Shown here piece after piece: positions 1-11,884 of a stretch of DNA of 64,000 bases. The stretch is from Enterobacter bugandensis (lineage in GTDB: Bacteria > Pseudomonadota > Gammaproteobacteria > Enterobacterales > Enterobacteriaceae): contig NZ_LT992502.1 in the NCBI RefSeq assembly GCF_900324475.1, positions 1 to 64,000 on the forward strand. The letters run 5' to 3'. A program made the translations under genes and the position numbers. The notes below the pieces were generated by a model that did no database searches, was not told the DNA's origin, and saw nothing but the letters and a program-made list of their open reading frames with translations. Position 1 is the first letter of the stretch. The number at the start of each line of letters is the position of its first letter.

Positions 1-103
1 ATTTCCGCACGATTTCGCGTGGAAAATGAGCAACGGACGACGCAGGAAGATGAGCATCACGCGCCGGGTCGAGGATTATACGGCCTCGCCAACAAAGCGC
101 AAG

Positions 104-325
104 GATCGTCCCGGATCTTCGTTAGATCATTTAAGCAATAAATTGTCGCTGCTCATTAAATTTTCCAATATGCGGGCTAAATCGCGGGGCACTCGCGCCA
201 GGATCGTTTACACTTACCCGGTTTCGGATCTTCCTGTGGATAAATCGGGAAGAATCTGTGAGAAACAGAAGATCTCTGGCTCAGTTTACGCTATGATCCG
301 CGGTCCCGATCGGGATCCCAGGATC
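104..325. promoter_or_regulatory. dnaA control region, GATC-dense
   Basis: The first 446 bases hold no credible gene and are the dnaA regulatory region. Ten GATC sites fall in 222 bases (starting at 104, 114, 125, 202, 227, 271, 295, 308, 314 and 322), about one per 22 bases against one per 256 by chance. Clustered hemimethylated GATC sites are the target of SeqA, which silences the E. coli dnaA promoter after initiation. A TATGAT box at 292-297 sits where the dnaAp2 minus-10 element lies in E. coli. The divergent rpmH gene expected upstream is outside the window. Confidence 0.75.
235..243 (-). promoter_or_regulatory. DnaA box in dnaA promoter
   Basis: TGTGGATAA on the plus strand is the exact complement of the consensus high-affinity DnaA box TTATCCACA. 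In E. coli a box of this kind between the two dnaA promoters mediates autoregulation by DnaA. Position and match make the same role likely here. Confidence 0.85.
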
Positions 326-446
326 CTGGTCAGGATAAATTGCAGATAGCAATTCGCACGTCCCCCTTTACACAGGGTCATGTCGATGTGCGCCAACAAT
401 CATGAATATTCAATAGTTTTCTTTTATTGTTCGAGTGGAGTCCGCC

Positions 447-1841
447 GTGTCACTTTCGCTTTGGCAGCAGTGTCTTGCCCGATTGCAGGATGAGTTACCA
501 GCCACAGAATTCAGTATGTGGATCCGCCCGTTGCAGGCGGAGCTGAGCGATAACACGCTGGCTTTGTATGCGCCAAACCGTTTTGTGCTCGATTGGGTAA
601 GAGACAAGTATCTTAATAACATCAATGGCCTGCTGAACGATTTTTGCGGGTCAGATGTCCCACAGCTGCGTTTTGAAGTGGGCACAAAGCCGGTCACCCA
701 AACCGTTCGTGAAACCGTAAATGTAGCCGCGCCCGCTCAGGCTGTTCCGGCTCCGGCGCCTCGCGTTGCACCTGCTCGTCAGGGCTGGGATAACGTCCCA
801 GCCCCCGCAGAGCCAACCTACCGCTCTAACGTTAACGTGAAACACACGTTCGATAACTTCGTTGAAGGTAAGTCCAACCAGCTGGCGCGCGCGGCAGCCC
901 GTCAGGTTGCCGATAACCCCGGCGGTGCTTACAACCCGCTGTTCCTGTATGGCGGCACGGGTCTCGGTAAAACCCACCTGCTGCATGCGGTAGGTAACGG
1001 CATTATGGCGCGCAAGCCCAACGCGAAAGTGGTGTATATGCACTCCGAGCGCTTCGTTCAGGACATGGTAAAAGCCCTGCAAAACAATGCGATCGAAGAG
1101 TTTAAACGCTACTACCGTTCCGTTGACGCGCTGCTGATCGATGACATCCAGTTCTTTGCCAATAAAGAACGATCGCAGGAAGAATTTTTCCACACCTTCA
1201 ACGCCCTGCTGGAAGGTAATCAGCAGATCATTTTGACCTCGGATCGTTATCCTAAAGAGATCAACGGCGTTGAAGATCGTCTGAAATCCCGCTTCGGCTG
1301 GGGCCTCACCGTGGCGATCGAGCCACCGGAGCTGGAAACCCGCGTCGCGATCCTGATGAAGAAAGCCGATGAGAACGACATCCGCCTGCCGGGTGAAGTG
1401 GCGTTCTTCATCGCCAAGCGCCTGCGCTCCAACGTGCGTGAGCTGGAAGGGGCGCTGAACCGCGTTATCGCCAATGCCAACTTCACCGGTCGTGCGATCA
1501 CCATCGATTTTGTGCGTGAAGCACTGCGCGATTTGTTGGCATTGCAGGAAAAACTGGTCACCATCGACAATATTCAAAAGACGGTGGCTGAGTACTACAA
1601 GATCAAAGTGGCAGATTTACTGTCTAAACGTCGTTCCCGCTCGGTGGCGCGTCCGCGTCAGATGGCGATGGCGCTGGCAAAGGAGTTAACCAACCACAGT
1701 CTGCCGGAAATCGGCGATGCGTTTGGTGGCCGTGACCATACGACCGTGCTGCACGCCTGTCGCAAGATTGAGCAGTTACGCGAAGAAAGCCACGACATAA
1801 AAGAAGATTTTTCCAATCTAATCAGAACATTATCATCGTGA
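447..1841 (+). CDS. dnaA: Chromosomal replication initiator DnaA
   Basis: DnaA binds 9-mer boxes at oriC, melts the origin and helps load DnaB. The 464-residue protein is nearly identical to E. coli DnaA. Visible parts: N-terminal domain I (DnaB/DiaA contact), a Pro/Ala-rich linker around residues 85-125, AAA+ core with Walker A GGTGLGKT (about 169-176) and Walker [10 protein letters not shown], and a C-terminal DNA-binding domain with GGRDHTTV. I chose the GTG at 447, as in E. coli (protein begins MSLSLWQQ), with a GGAG ribosome site upstream; an in-frame GTG at 435 would add four residues. First gene of dnaA-dnaN-recF-gyrB; dnaN starts 4 bases after the stop. Confidence 0.98.
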   Translation: MSLSLWQQCLARLQDELPATEFSMWIRPLQAELSDNTLALYAPNRFVLDWVRDKYLNNINGLLNDFCGSDVPQLRFEVGTKPVTQTVRETVNVAAPAQAVPAPAPRVAPARQGWDNVPAPAEPTYRSNVNVKHTFDNFVEGKSNQLARAAARQVADNPGGAYNPLFLYGGTGLGKTHLLHAVGNGIMARKPNAKVVYMHSERFVQDMVKALQNNAIEEFKRYYRSVDALLIDDIQFFANKERSQEEFFHTFNALLEGNQQIILTSDRYPKEINGVEDRLKSRFGWGLTVAIEPPELETRVAILMKKADENDIRLPGEVAFFIAKRLRSNVRELEGALNRVIANANFTGRAITIDFVREALRDLLALQEKLVTIDNIQKTVAEYYKIKVADLLSKRRSRSVARPRQMAMALAKELTNHSLPEIGDAFGGRDHTTVLHACRKIEQLREESHDIKEDFSNLIRTLSS

Positions 1842-1845
1842 CGCT

Positions 1846-2946
1846 ATGAAATTTACCGTTGAACGTGAACATTTATTAAAACCGCTGCAACAGGTGAGTG
1901 GCCCATTAGGCGGCCGCCCAACGCTGCCTATTCTCGGAAACCTGCTGCTTCAGGTCGCGGACGGTACGCTGTCGCTGACCGGTACAGATCTGGAAATGGA
2001 AATGATCGCGCGCGTTACGTTGACGCAGCCGCACGACGCGGGCGCGACCACGGTTCCGGCACGTAAATTCTTTGATATCTGCCGCGGGTTGCCGGAAGGC
2101 GCTGAAATCGCCGTGCAGCTGGAGGGCGACCGCATGCTGGTGCGCTCTGGCCGCAGCCGCTTCTCCCTTTCCACGCTACCCGCTGCGGACTTCCCGAACC
2201 TGGACGACTGGCAGAGTGAAGTTGAATTCACTCTTCCGCAGGCGACGATGAAGCGTCTGATTGAAGCCACGCAGTTCTCCATGGCGCATCAGGACGTTCG
2301 TTACTACTTAAACGGCATGCTGTTCGAAACCGAAGGTGAAGAGCTGCGTACCGTCGCCACAGACGGCCACCGTCTGGCGGTCTGTTCCATGCCGATTGGC
2401 GACTCGCTGCCGAACCATTCGGTGATCGTGCCGCGTAAAGGCGTGATTGAACTGATGCGTATGCTCGACGGCGGTGACACGCCGCTGCGGGTGCAGATTG
2501 GCAGCAATAATATCCGTGCCCACGTGGGCGATTTTGTCTTCACTTCGAAGCTGGTTGATGGCCGTTTCCCGGATTATCGCCGCGTATTGCCGAAGAACCC
2601 GGACAAAACGCTGGAAGCGGGCTGCGATAGCCTCAAGCAGGCGTTTGCCCGCGCGGCCATTCTCTCGAACGAGAAATTCCGCGGCGTGCGCCTGTACGTG
2701 AGTGAAAACCAGATCAAAATCACCGCCAACAACCCGGAGCAGGAAGAGGCAGAAGAGATTCTGGACGTCACCTACGCCGGGGCTGAGATGGAAATCGGCT
2801 TCAACGTCAGCTACGTGCTGGATGTGCTCAATGCACTGAAATGCGAGAATGTGCGCATTCTGCTGACCGACTCCGTTTCGAGCGTACAGATTGAAGATGC
2901 GGCCAGCCAAAGCGCGGCTTATGTTGTCATGCCAATGAGACTGTAA
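1846..2946 (+). CDS. dnaN: DNA polymerase III beta sliding clamp
   Basis: DnaN dimerises into the ring that tethers DNA polymerases to the template. The 366-residue length matches E. coli exactly, and the start [16 protein letters not shown] and the end VMPMRL are typical of the family. Three repeated clamp domains cover the length. It starts 4 bases after dnaA and its stop TAA shares a base with the recF start, so the genes are probably translationally coupled. Confidence in start and identity is very high. Confidence 0.98.
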   Translation: MKFTVEREHLLKPLQQVSGPLGGRPTLPILGNLLLQVADGTLSLTGTDLEMEMIARVTLTQPHDAGATTVPARKFFDICRGLPEGAEIAVQLEGDRMLVRSGRSRFSLSTLPAADFPNLDDWQSEVEFTLPQATMKRLIEATQFSMAHQDVRYYLNGMLFETEGEELRTVATDGHRLAVCSMPIGDSLPNHSVIVPRKGVIELMRMLDGGDTPLRVQIGSNNIRAHVGDFVFTSKLVDGRFPDYRRVLPKNPDKTLEAGCDSLKQAFARAAILSNEKFRGVRLYVSENQIKITANNPEQEEAEEILDVTYAGAEMEIGFNVSYVLDVLNALKCENVRILLTDSVSSVQIEDAASQSAAYVVMPMRL

Positions 2947-4019
2947 TGTCGCTCACCCGTCTGTTGATCCGCGACTTTCGCAATATCGAAAGCGCGGATC
3001 TCGCATTATCCCCCGGCTTTAACTTTCTGGTTGGCGCGAACGGCAGCGGCAAAACCAGCGTGCTGGAAGCCATCTATACGCTCGGCCATGGCCGGGCGTT
3101 TCGCAGTTTGCAGATTGGTCGCGTCATTCGCCACGAGCAAGAATCCTTTGTTCTGCACGGGCGTTTGCAGGGCGCAGAGCGGGAAACCGCCATCGGCCTG
3201 ACCAAAGACAAGCAGGGCGATAGCAAGGTGCGCATCGACGGCACCGACGGCCATAAGGTGGCGGAGCTGGCGCTGCTGATGCCAATGCAGCTGATTACGC
3301 CCGAGGGGTTTACTTTACTCAACGGCGGCCCCAAATACAGAAGAGCGTTCCTCGACTGGGGATGCTTTCACAATGAAGCCGGTTTCTTTAACGCCTGGAG
3401 CAACCTGAAGCGTCTGCTTAAACAGCGTAACGCCGCGTTGCGCCAGGTCACGCGCTACGCCCAGCTGCGTCCGTGGGACATGGAACTCATCCCTCTTGCG
3501 GAACAGATCAGCCGCTGGCGTGCCGAATACAGCGCGGGTATCGCCGAAGATATGGCTGACACCTGCAAACAGTTTTTACCCGAGTTCTCTCTCACCTTCT
3601 CCTTCCAGCGTGGCTGGGAGAAAGAGACGGATTATGCCGAGGTGTTAGAGAGAAGCTTCGAGCGCGACCGGATGTTGACCTACACCGCGCACGGCCCGCA
3701 CAAGGCGGATTTCCGCATTCGTGCCGACGGTGCGCCGGTGGAAGACACGCTGTCGCGCGGGCAGCTCAAGCTCCTGATGTGCGCGCTACGCCTGGCGCAG
3801 GGGGAGTTCCTCACCCGCGAGAGCGGACGGCGCTGCCTGTACCTGATAGATGATTTTGCCTCGGAACTTGACGACGCGCGGCGCGGGCTGCTTGCCAGCC
3901 GCTTAAAAGCCACGCAGTCGCAGGTTTTCGTCAGCGCCATTAGCGCTGAACACGTTATGGACATGTCGGACGAAAATTCGAAGATGTTTACCGTGGAAAA
4001 GGGTAAAATAACGGATTAA
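2946..4019 (+). CDS. recF: Recombination mediator RecF
   Basis: RecF is an SMC-like ATPase which, with RecO and RecR, loads RecA at single-strand gaps. The 357-residue protein has Walker A GANGSGKT (residues 30-37), an ABC signature LSRGQLK and a Walker B region [11 protein letters not shown], in the standard order. The ATG overlaps the dnaN stop by one base. The downstream gap to gyrB is 28 bases. Length and sequence agree with E. coli RecF. Confidence 0.97.
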   Translation: MSLTRLLIRDFRNIESADLALSPGFNFLVGANGSGKTSVLEAIYTLGHGRAFRSLQIGRVIRHEQESFVLHGRLQGAERETAIGLTKDKQGDSKVRIDGTDGHKVAELALLMPMQLITPEGFTLLNGGPKYRRAFLDWGCFHNEAGFFNAWSNLKRLLKQRNAALRQVTRYAQLRPWDMELIPLAEQISRWRAEYSAGIAEDMADTCKQFLPEFSLTFSFQRGWEKETDYAEVLERSFERDRMLTYTAHGPHKADFRIRADGAPVEDTLSRGQLKLLMCALRLAQGEFLTRESGRRCLYLIDDFASELDDARRGLLASRLKATQSQVFVSAISAEHVMDMSDENSKMFTVEKGKITD

Positions 4020-4029
4020 CCCAAGTTGA

Positions 4030-6459
<2,430 letters not shown>

Positions 6460-6484
6460 CAGTCGCTATCCCGCATGAAAACTG

Positions 6485-6509
6485 GCCGCGCTTTTAGCGC
6501 GGCTTTTTT
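6485..6509 (+). terminator. gyrB rho-independent terminator
   Basis: A perfect 7-bp stem (GCCGCGC / GCGCGGC) with a 5-base loop is followed by a T-run. It lies 25 bases after the gyrB stop and overlaps the 3-prime end of the convergent LysR gene. Confidence 0.9.
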
Positions 6510-7453
6510 ATGGGCGCAGGAATGTCCAGCGACATCGCCGCCGGTAAACGGCTCGCCAGCGCATCTATGGCCATTCTTACCCTCAGGGGCAGGTACGGCG
6601 TCTGTTGCCAGACGGCATGGACGTCAAAATGGACATCCGGCGCCTGCTTAAAGAGCGGGACAAGCTTTCCCTGATGAATTTCTTTGATGGCCATCCAGCA
6701 GGGGAGCCAGGCAATGCCGTGCCCGGTCACCGCCGCGTCGCAGATGGCCTGCAAATCATCCATATTGAGTGATGACCGCGGCGTAAACGTGCGCGGCGTT
6801 CCGTCGCTGTCCATAAGCTGCCAGGATAGCACGCGGCCTGCGCGCAGATAGTTAATGGCCGCGTGCCGGGATAAATCATCCACAGCGTCTGGATGACCTC
6901 TTTTTTGCAGATAGTCGGGCGAGGCGCACAGGACCATGCGGTGTTCTCCCAGCTTTCTGGCCACCAGCACGCTGCTGTCCTGCAGCGTGCCGTTACGTAC
7001 CGCCATATCGAAGCCTTCCTCGACCAGATCCACCACGCGGTCGCTGAACGACATTTCAAGCTCAAGCCCAGGGTGTTCCTGCGCCAGTTCAATCAGCAGC
7101 GGCGCGACGCACTGGCGTCCAAACAGCACCGGCATGGCAACACGCAGCCGACCGTTGATCTGATGTTTCCCCGTTTCCAGCAGGGATTCCGCGCTCCTGA
7201 TCTCCTCCAGCGCGCGCAGGCAGCGCTCGTAGAACAGGGCGCCGTTATCGGTGAGCCGCTGGCTGCGGGTGGTGCGCTGAAACAGCCGCACTCCCAGACG
7301 TTCCTCAAGTCGAGCAATACTTTTACCCACCGCAGAGCGCGACAGGTGCAGGCGAACTGCGGCCTGCGCAAAGCTTCCTGCCTCCACGGCAGCGACAAAA
7401 ACAGGAATATCTTTCAGCGTATCGGTCACGGTTTGTATCCATTCAGGCGTCAA
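6494..7453 (-). CDS. LysR-family transcriptional regulator
   Basis: A 319-residue LysR-type regulator. The N-terminal winged helix-turn-helix covers roughly residues 13-75 (FAQAAVRLHLSRSAVGKSIARLEERLG) and the rest is a periplasmic-binding-protein-like effector domain. It is divergent, 85 bases apart, from the oxidoreductase gene at 7539, the usual arrangement for a LysR protein and its target, so it probably controls that gene. Its stop lies inside the gyrB terminator. Start chosen at 7453 (MTPEWIQTV); a later start before the helix-turn-helix is possible. Ligand unknown. Confidence 0.88.
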   Translation of the reverse strand: MTPEWIQTVTDTLKDIPVFVAAVEAGSFAQAAVRLHLSRSAVGKSIARLEERLGVRLFQRTTRSQRLTDNGALFYERCLRALEEIRSAESLLETGKHQINGRLRVAMPVLFGRQCVAPLLIELAQEHPGLELEMSFSDRVVDLVEEGFDMAVRNGTLQDSSVLVARKLGEHRMVLCASPDYLQKRGHPDAVDDLSRHAAINYLRAGRVLSWQLMDSDGTPRTFTPRSSLNMDDLQAICDAAVTGHGIAWLPCWMAIKEIHQGKLVPLFKQAPDVHFDVHAVWQQTPYLPLRVRMAIDALASRLPAAMSLDIPAPIKKPR

Positions 7454-7538
7454 TGAAGAGAAAACTTATCGCCACTGGTGACGAGGAGTCAACGGTAGAC
7501 TGTCATTACTGAAGCTTATCTGATGGCAGGAGAAAAAA

Positions 7539-8564
7539 ATGACAGAGACAATGCAGCGCTGGTCAATGAACGCCCTCGGGCGCGAGCATCTCAAACTCAT
7601 TCATGAATCGGTTCCACAGCCAGGCCCCGGTGAGGTTCGCGTACGGGTAAATGCCGTTGCGCTCAACTATCGCGATAAAATGGTCATCGAAGGCACGATG
7701 CCGATTCCGCTTTCCTTCCCGTTCACCCCGGCGTCTGACATGGCGGGCGTGGTGGACAGCGTAGGTGAAGGTGTCACGCGTTTCAAACCCGGTGCTCGCG
7801 TCATTTCAACCTTCTTCCCGGAGTGGATCGACGGCAAGCCGCAGGCAGACGCGCGTGATTTGCCCTACAAAACGTCCGGCGGCTATTTCCAGGGAATGCT
7901 GGCCGAATATGTGGTTGTAAATGAAAACGCGCTGGTGGCCTCTCCGGAAACTCTGAATGACGCAGAGGCCAGCACGTTACCCTGCGCAGGGCTTACCGCC
8001 TGGTTCGCGCTGGTGGAGCGGGGTCAGCTCCGCGCCGGGCAATCGGTGCTGGTACAGGGGACGGGCGGCGTGGCGATTTTCGCCCTGCAAATTGCAAAAT
8101 CGCACGGCGCAGAGGTTATTGTCACGTCCGGGAGCGATGAAAAGCTGGCGCTCGCCAAAAAACTGGGCGCCAGTCAGGGCGTCAACCGCCTGAAAAGTGA
8201 CTGGGCTGAAGAAGCATTGGCGCTGACTCAGGATCGCGGCATCGACCATATTATCGAAACCGTAGGTGGGGAAAACCTGAAGCATTCCCTGCGTGCCGTT
8301 GCCGTTCATGGGCGTATCTCCGTCATTGGCGTGCTGGCCGGGACTGACATTTCGCTGCCTGCTGCTGAGCTGCTGCTGAAATCCCCCGTCATTCAGGGGA
8401 TTGGCGTGGGACACCGCCGGGCGCTGGAGGATTTCGTCCGCGCTGTTGACGTCACGGGACTGAAGCCGGTGATTGAGCATCGCTACCGTTTTAACGAGCT
8501 TGAACAGGCCCTTGAACATCTGGATCGCGGCGCATTCGGTAAAATCGTTCTCACCCGCGAGTAA
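7539..8564 (+). CDS. NAD(P)-dependent MDR-family oxidoreductase
   Basis: A 341-residue medium-chain dehydrogenase/reductase of the quinone-oxidoreductase-like type. The GroES-like N-terminal domain shows GPGEVRVRVNAVALNYRD. The Rossmann domain carries GTGGVAIFALQIAKSHGAEVI around residues 170-190. The catalytic zinc cysteine of true alcohol dehydrogenases is replaced by the NYRD motif, so a zinc-independent reduction of an enone, quinone or aldehyde is more likely than classic alcohol oxidation. Divergent from a LysR gene that is its probable regulator. Substrate unknown. Confidence 0.85.
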   Translation: MTETMQRWSMNALGREHLKLIHESVPQPGPGEVRVRVNAVALNYRDKMVIEGTMPIPLSFPFTPASDMAGVVDSVGEGVTRFKPGARVISTFFPEWIDGKPQADARDLPYKTSGGYFQGMLAEYVVVNENALVASPETLNDAEASTLPCAGLTAWFALVERGQLRAGQSVLVQGTGGVAIFALQIAKSHGAEVIVTSGSDEKLALAKKLGASQGVNRLKSDWAEEALALTQDRGIDHIIETVGGENLKHSLRAVAVHGRISVIGVLAGTDISLPAAELLLKSPVIQGIGVGHRRALEDFVRAVDVTGLKPVIEHRYRFNELEQALEHLDRGAFGKIVLTRE

Positions 8565-8679
8565 GTCGTCGTTCCCCAGGATAAGCGTAAAAGGGGGGGG
8601 GCTGTTGCGCAATGTAGCTCTATTTTTGTGTGCTTAATCGCGTTAGCATGAGGTAGCACTCATTTATCCCGGGGAACTC

Positions 8680-9492
8680 ATGGCTATCAAACTCATTGCA
8701 ATCGATATGGACGGCACGCTGCTGCTGCCAGACCACACTATCTCTCCTGCCGTTAAAAACGCGATCGCCGCCGCACGAGCGAAGGGCGTGAATGTGGTTC
8801 TGACCACGGGGCGTCCGTATGCGGGCGTACACAGCTACCTGAAAGAGCTGCACATGAATCAGCCGGGCGATTACTGCATCACCTATAACGGCGCGCTGGT
8901 GCAGAAAGCCGCAGACGGCAGCACGGTTGCGCAAACTGCGCTGAGCTATGATGACTACCTGTTCCTCGAAAAACTGTCCCGTGAAGTGGGCTCCCACTTC
9001 CACGCGCTCGATCGCAATACGCTCTACACCGCCAACCGCGATATCAGCTACTACACGGTGCATGAATCCTACGTTGCGACCATTCCGCTGGTGTTCTGTG
9101 AAGCCGAGAAAATGGATCCGGCGACGCAGTTCCTGAAGGTGATGATGATTGACGAGCCGGAGATCCTGGATAAAGCCATCGCGCGCATTCCGGCGGAGGT
9201 AAAAGAGAAGTACACCGTGCTGAAAAGTGCGCCGTACTTCCTCGAAATCCTCGATAAACGCGTCAATAAGGGCACCGGCGTGAAATCACTTGCTGATGCG
9301 TTAGGGATTAAGCAGGAAGAAATCATGGCGCTCGGCGACCAGGAGAACGACATCGCGATGATTGAATTCGCGGGCGTTGGCGTGGCAATGGATAACGCCA
9401 TTCCTTCGGTGAAAGAGGTGGCTGATTTCGTCACCAAATCTAACCTCGAAGACGGTGTTGCCTACGCGATCGAGAAGTTTGTGCTGCAGTAA
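8680..9492 (+). CDS. yidA: HAD-family sugar-phosphatase YidA
   Basis: A Cof-type haloacid-dehalogenase phosphatase of 270 residues; E. coli YidA hydrolyses sugar phosphates in vitro. The nucleophile motif DMDGTLL is at about residues 9-15, a LTTGRPYAG motif follows, and the motif IV acidic pair is in ALGDQENDIAMIEFAG. The length equals E. coli YidA. It is a single-gene unit with a strong terminator behind it. A run of nine G residues lies upstream at 8593-8601. Confidence 0.95.
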   Translation: MAIKLIAIDMDGTLLLPDHTISPAVKNAIAAARAKGVNVVLTTGRPYAGVHSYLKELHMNQPGDYCITYNGALVQKAADGSTVAQTALSYDDYLFLEKLSREVGSHFHALDRNTLYTANRDISYYTVHESYVATIPLVFCEAEKMDPATQFLKVMMIDEPEILDKAIARIPAEVKEKYTVLKSAPYFLEILDKRVNKGTGVKSLADALGIKQEEIMALGDQENDIAMIEFAGVGVAMDNAIPSVKEVADFVTKSNLEDGVAYAIEKFVLQ

Positions 9493-9510
9493 CGCTTATT
9501 TTTAATCATC

Positions 9511-9540
9511 AGCCCCGGTTATCAACCGGGGCTTTTTTTT
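9511..9540 (+). terminator. yidA rho-independent terminator
   Basis: A perfect 10-bp stem (AGCCCCGGTT / AACCGGGGCT) with a 3-base loop runs into eight T residues, 19 bases after the yidA stop. Confidence 0.93.
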
Positions 9541-9578
9541 GCCCTGTATTTATCGAATTGTTCTTTTTGTGATCTTGA

Positions 9579-9610
9579 TTGTAGTACAACATTAAATGAT
9601 TGTACTACAT
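9579..9610. promoter_or_regulatory. Paired DgoR operator
   Basis: Two 11-mers, TTGTAGTACAA (9579-9589) and TTGTACTACAT (9600-9610), are each palindromic and start 21 bases apart, that is, on the same face of the helix. They lie about 110 bases before dgoR. GntR/FadR-type repressors bind such TTGTANTACAA sites, and DgoR represses its own operon in E. coli until galactonate binds. The site is seen directly; binding is inferred. Confidence 0.8.
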
Positions 9611-9718
9611 TGTCACCACGGCAAAGACGAATGGCCTCACGTTTGTACTGCAAAAGTGAGGCGAAATTCAGCGGTCGCGGTAAAGTAGTGATGGACATAC
9701 AGAGCACAAGGACTCTCC

Positions 9719-10408
9719 ATGACTCTCAATAAAACCGATCGCATCGTTATTACGCTGGGCACTCAGATTGTGGGCGGTAAATACGTTCCCGGTTCGCCGC
9801 TCCCCGCAGAGGCTGAACTGTGCGAGGAGTTTGAAACCTCGCGCAACATCATCCGGGAAGTGTTCCGCTCGCTGATGGCGAAGCGGCTGATTGAAATGAA
9901 GCGCTATCGCGGCGCGTTTGTTGCTCCGCGCAACCAGTGGAACTACCTCGATACCGACGTGCTGCAGTGGGTGCTGGAAAACGACTACGACCCGCGGCTT
10001 ATCGGCGCGATGAGTGAAGTTCGAAACCTGGTGGAGCCGGCAATTGCGCGCTGGGCGGCGGAACGCGCGACCTCCGGTGATTTGGCCCAGATTGAATCGG
10101 CTTTAAACGACATGATCGCCAATAACCAGAACCGGGAGGCGTTCAACGAGGCGGACATTCGCTACCACGAAGCGGTGCTGCAGTCGGTGCATAACCCGGT
10201 ATTACAGCAGCTTAGCGTGGCGATCAGCTCGCTACAGCGAGCGGTATTTGAACGTACCTGGATGGGTGATGAGGCCAACATGCCAAAAACGCTCCAGGAA
10301 CATAAAGCGCTGTTCGATGCGATACGGCATCAGGACGGCGATGCGGCAGAGCAGGCGGCGCTTACCATGATTGCCAGCTCGACACGAAGGCTGAAGGAAA
10401 TCACATGA
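9719..10408 (+). CDS. dgoR: D-galactonate operon repressor DgoR
   Basis: A 229-residue GntR-family repressor of the FadR/FCD subfamily. The N-terminal winged helix-turn-helix contains LPAEAELCEEFETSRNIIREVFRSLMAKRLI, and the C-terminal all-helical FCD domain binds the effector (D-galactonate in E. coli). It overlaps dgoK by 4 bases (ATGA) and heads dgoRKADT. The paired operator upstream fits autorepression. Confidence 0.95.
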   Translation: MTLNKTDRIVITLGTQIVGGKYVPGSPLPAEAELCEEFETSRNIIREVFRSLMAKRLIEMKRYRGAFVAPRNQWNYLDTDVLQWVLENDYDPRLIGAMSEVRNLVEPAIARWAAERATSGDLAQIESALNDMIANNQNREAFNEADIRYHEAVLQSVHNPVLQQLSVAISSLQRAVFERTWMGDEANMPKTLQEHKALFDAIRHQDGDAAEQAALTMIASSTRRLKEIT

Positions 10409-11283
10409 CATCTCGCTACATCGCAATTGACTGGGGATCGACCAATCTGCGCGCCTGGCTTTATCAGGGCGAGCAGTGCCTGGAGAGCAGGCAATCAGAA
10501 GCAGGCGTGACGCGCCTGAACGGTAAATCCCCCGAGGCGGTGTTAGCAGAGGTCACACAAAACTGGCGCGACAGCGCCACGCCGGTGGTAATGGCGGGAA
10601 TGGTGGGCAGTAACGTAGGCTGGAAAATTGCACCTTATCTGCAGGTTCCCGTCCATTTCTCCGCTATTGGCGAGCAGTTAACGTCCGTTGGCGACAATAT
10701 CTGGATTATTCCCGGTTTGAGCGTCTCTCGCGACGATAACCACAACGTGATGCGCGGCGAAGAGACGCAGCTGCTTGGCGCGCGCTCTCTCTCTCCTTCT
10801 TCTGTCTACGTCATGCCCGGCACGCACTGTAAGTGGGTCCAGGCTGACGCTGAGCAAATCCACGATTTTCGCACCGTAATGACCGGCGAGTTGCACCATT
10901 TGCTGCTCAACCATTCGCTGGTCGGGGCCGGTTTACCTGAGCAGGAATCCTCGTCAGAGGCGTTTGCCGCCGGGCTTGAACGTGGGATCGCCTCCCCTGA
11001 TGTGTTGCCGCAGCTTTTTGAGGTTCGCGCCTCGCACGTGCTGGGACTTCTCCCGCGCGAGCAGGTCAGCGAGTTTCTCTCCGGCCTGCTGATTGGCGCA
11101 GAGGTCGCCAGCATGCGTGAGTTCATCGCGCACGAGCAGGCCATTACGATTGTCGCAGGCGCATCGCTAACGTCGCGCTACGAACAGGCATTTCGCGCCG
11201 TTGGGCGTGATGTTTCGACGGTATCCGGCGACACGGCATTTCAGGCAGGAATAAGGAGCATCGCTCATGCAGTGGCAAACTGA
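10405..11283 (+). CDS. dgoK: 2-dehydro-3-deoxygalactonokinase DgoK
   Basis: DgoK phosphorylates 2-dehydro-3-deoxy-D-galactonate (KDGal) with ATP to the 6-phosphate, the second step of the DeLey-Doudoroff pathway. The 292-residue protein opens with the ASKHA phosphate motif DWGSTNLRAWLY and has a C-terminal glycine-rich AGASLTSRYEQAF motif. It overlaps dgoR by 4 bases and dgoA by 17. Confidence 0.95.
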   Translation: MTSRYIAIDWGSTNLRAWLYQGEQCLESRQSEAGVTRLNGKSPEAVLAEVTQNWRDSATPVVMAGMVGSNVGWKIAPYLQVPVHFSAIGEQLTSVGDNIWIIPGLSVSRDDNHNVMRGEETQLLGARSLSPSSVYVMPGTHCKWVQADAEQIHDFRTVMTGELHHLLLNHSLVGAGLPEQESSSEAFAAGLERGIASPDVLPQLFEVRASHVLGLLPREQVSEFLSGLLIGAEVASMREFIAHEQAITIVAGASLTSRYEQAFRAVGRDVSTVSGDTAFQAGIRSIAHAVAN

Positions 11284-11884
11284 TCTTCCCCTTATCGCGA
11301 TTTTGCGCGGCATCACGCCCGATGAGGCGTTAGACCACGTCGGCGCGGTTATCGACGCCGGATTCGACGCGGTAGAAATCCCGCTCAACTCGCCCGACTG
11401 GGAAAAAAGCATTCCGGCCGTGGTGGAGGTTTTCGGCGATAAGGCGCTGATTGGCGCAGGCACCGTGTTACAGCCTGAGCAGGTCGATCGGCTGGCAACG
11501 ATGGGCTGCAGGCTTATCGTCACGCCCAATATTCAGCCTGAGGTGATCCGCCGCGCGGTGGGTTACGGCATGACGGTCTGCCCGGGCTGCGCCACTGCCA
11601 CGGAAGCCTTTACTGCCCTTGATGCGGGCGCGCAGTCGCTCAAAATTTTCCCGTCATCGGCTTTTGGACCGGACTACATCAAGGCGTTGAAAGCGGTATT
11701 GCCCGCCAGCGTACCGGTCTTTGCCGTGGGCGGCGTAACGCCAGAAAACCTGGGCCAGTGGATGAGCGCTGGCTGTGTGGGCGCAGGGTTGGGTAGCGAT
11801 CTTTATCGTGCCGGCCAGTCCGTGGAACGTACCGCACAGCAGGCGGCAGCATTTGTGAAAGCGTATCGAGAGGCAGTGAAATGA
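11267..11884 (+). CDS. dgoA: 2-dehydro-3-deoxy-6-phosphogalactonate aldolase DgoA
   Basis: DgoA splits KDGal-6-phosphate into pyruvate and glyceraldehyde 3-phosphate. The 205-residue class I aldolase has the Schiff-base lysine K126 in [11 protein letters not shown] and the catalytic E37 in DAVEIPL, the expected numbering for this family. It overlaps dgoK by 17 bases and dgoD by 4, so the three enzymes are probably coupled. In some older annotations dgoA and dgoD are treated as one gene; here they are separate reading frames. Confidence 0.96.
   Translation: MQWQTDLPLIAILRGITPDEALDHVGAVIDAGFDAVEIPLNSPDWEKSIPAVVEVFGDKALIGAGTVLQPEQVDRLATMGCRLIVTPNIQPEVIRRAVGYGMTVCPGCATATEAFTALDAGAQSLKIFPSSAFGPDYIKALKAVLPASVPVFAVGGVTPENLGQWMSAGCVGAGLGSDLYRAGQSVERTAQQAAAFVKAYREAVK

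Noticed and set aside
26..349. 107-codon plus-strand frame before dnaA
   Set aside because: It covers the DnaA box, the GATC cluster and the dnaA promoter, has no family resemblance and a biased Arg/Ser composition.
1..446. Replication origin next to dnaA
   Set aside because: Only one clear DnaA box and no AT-rich 13-mers. In enterics oriC lies tens of kilobases away near mnmG; this is the dnaA promoter.
651..1577. 308-codon minus-strand frame
   Set aside because: Antisense of the highly conserved dnaA core.
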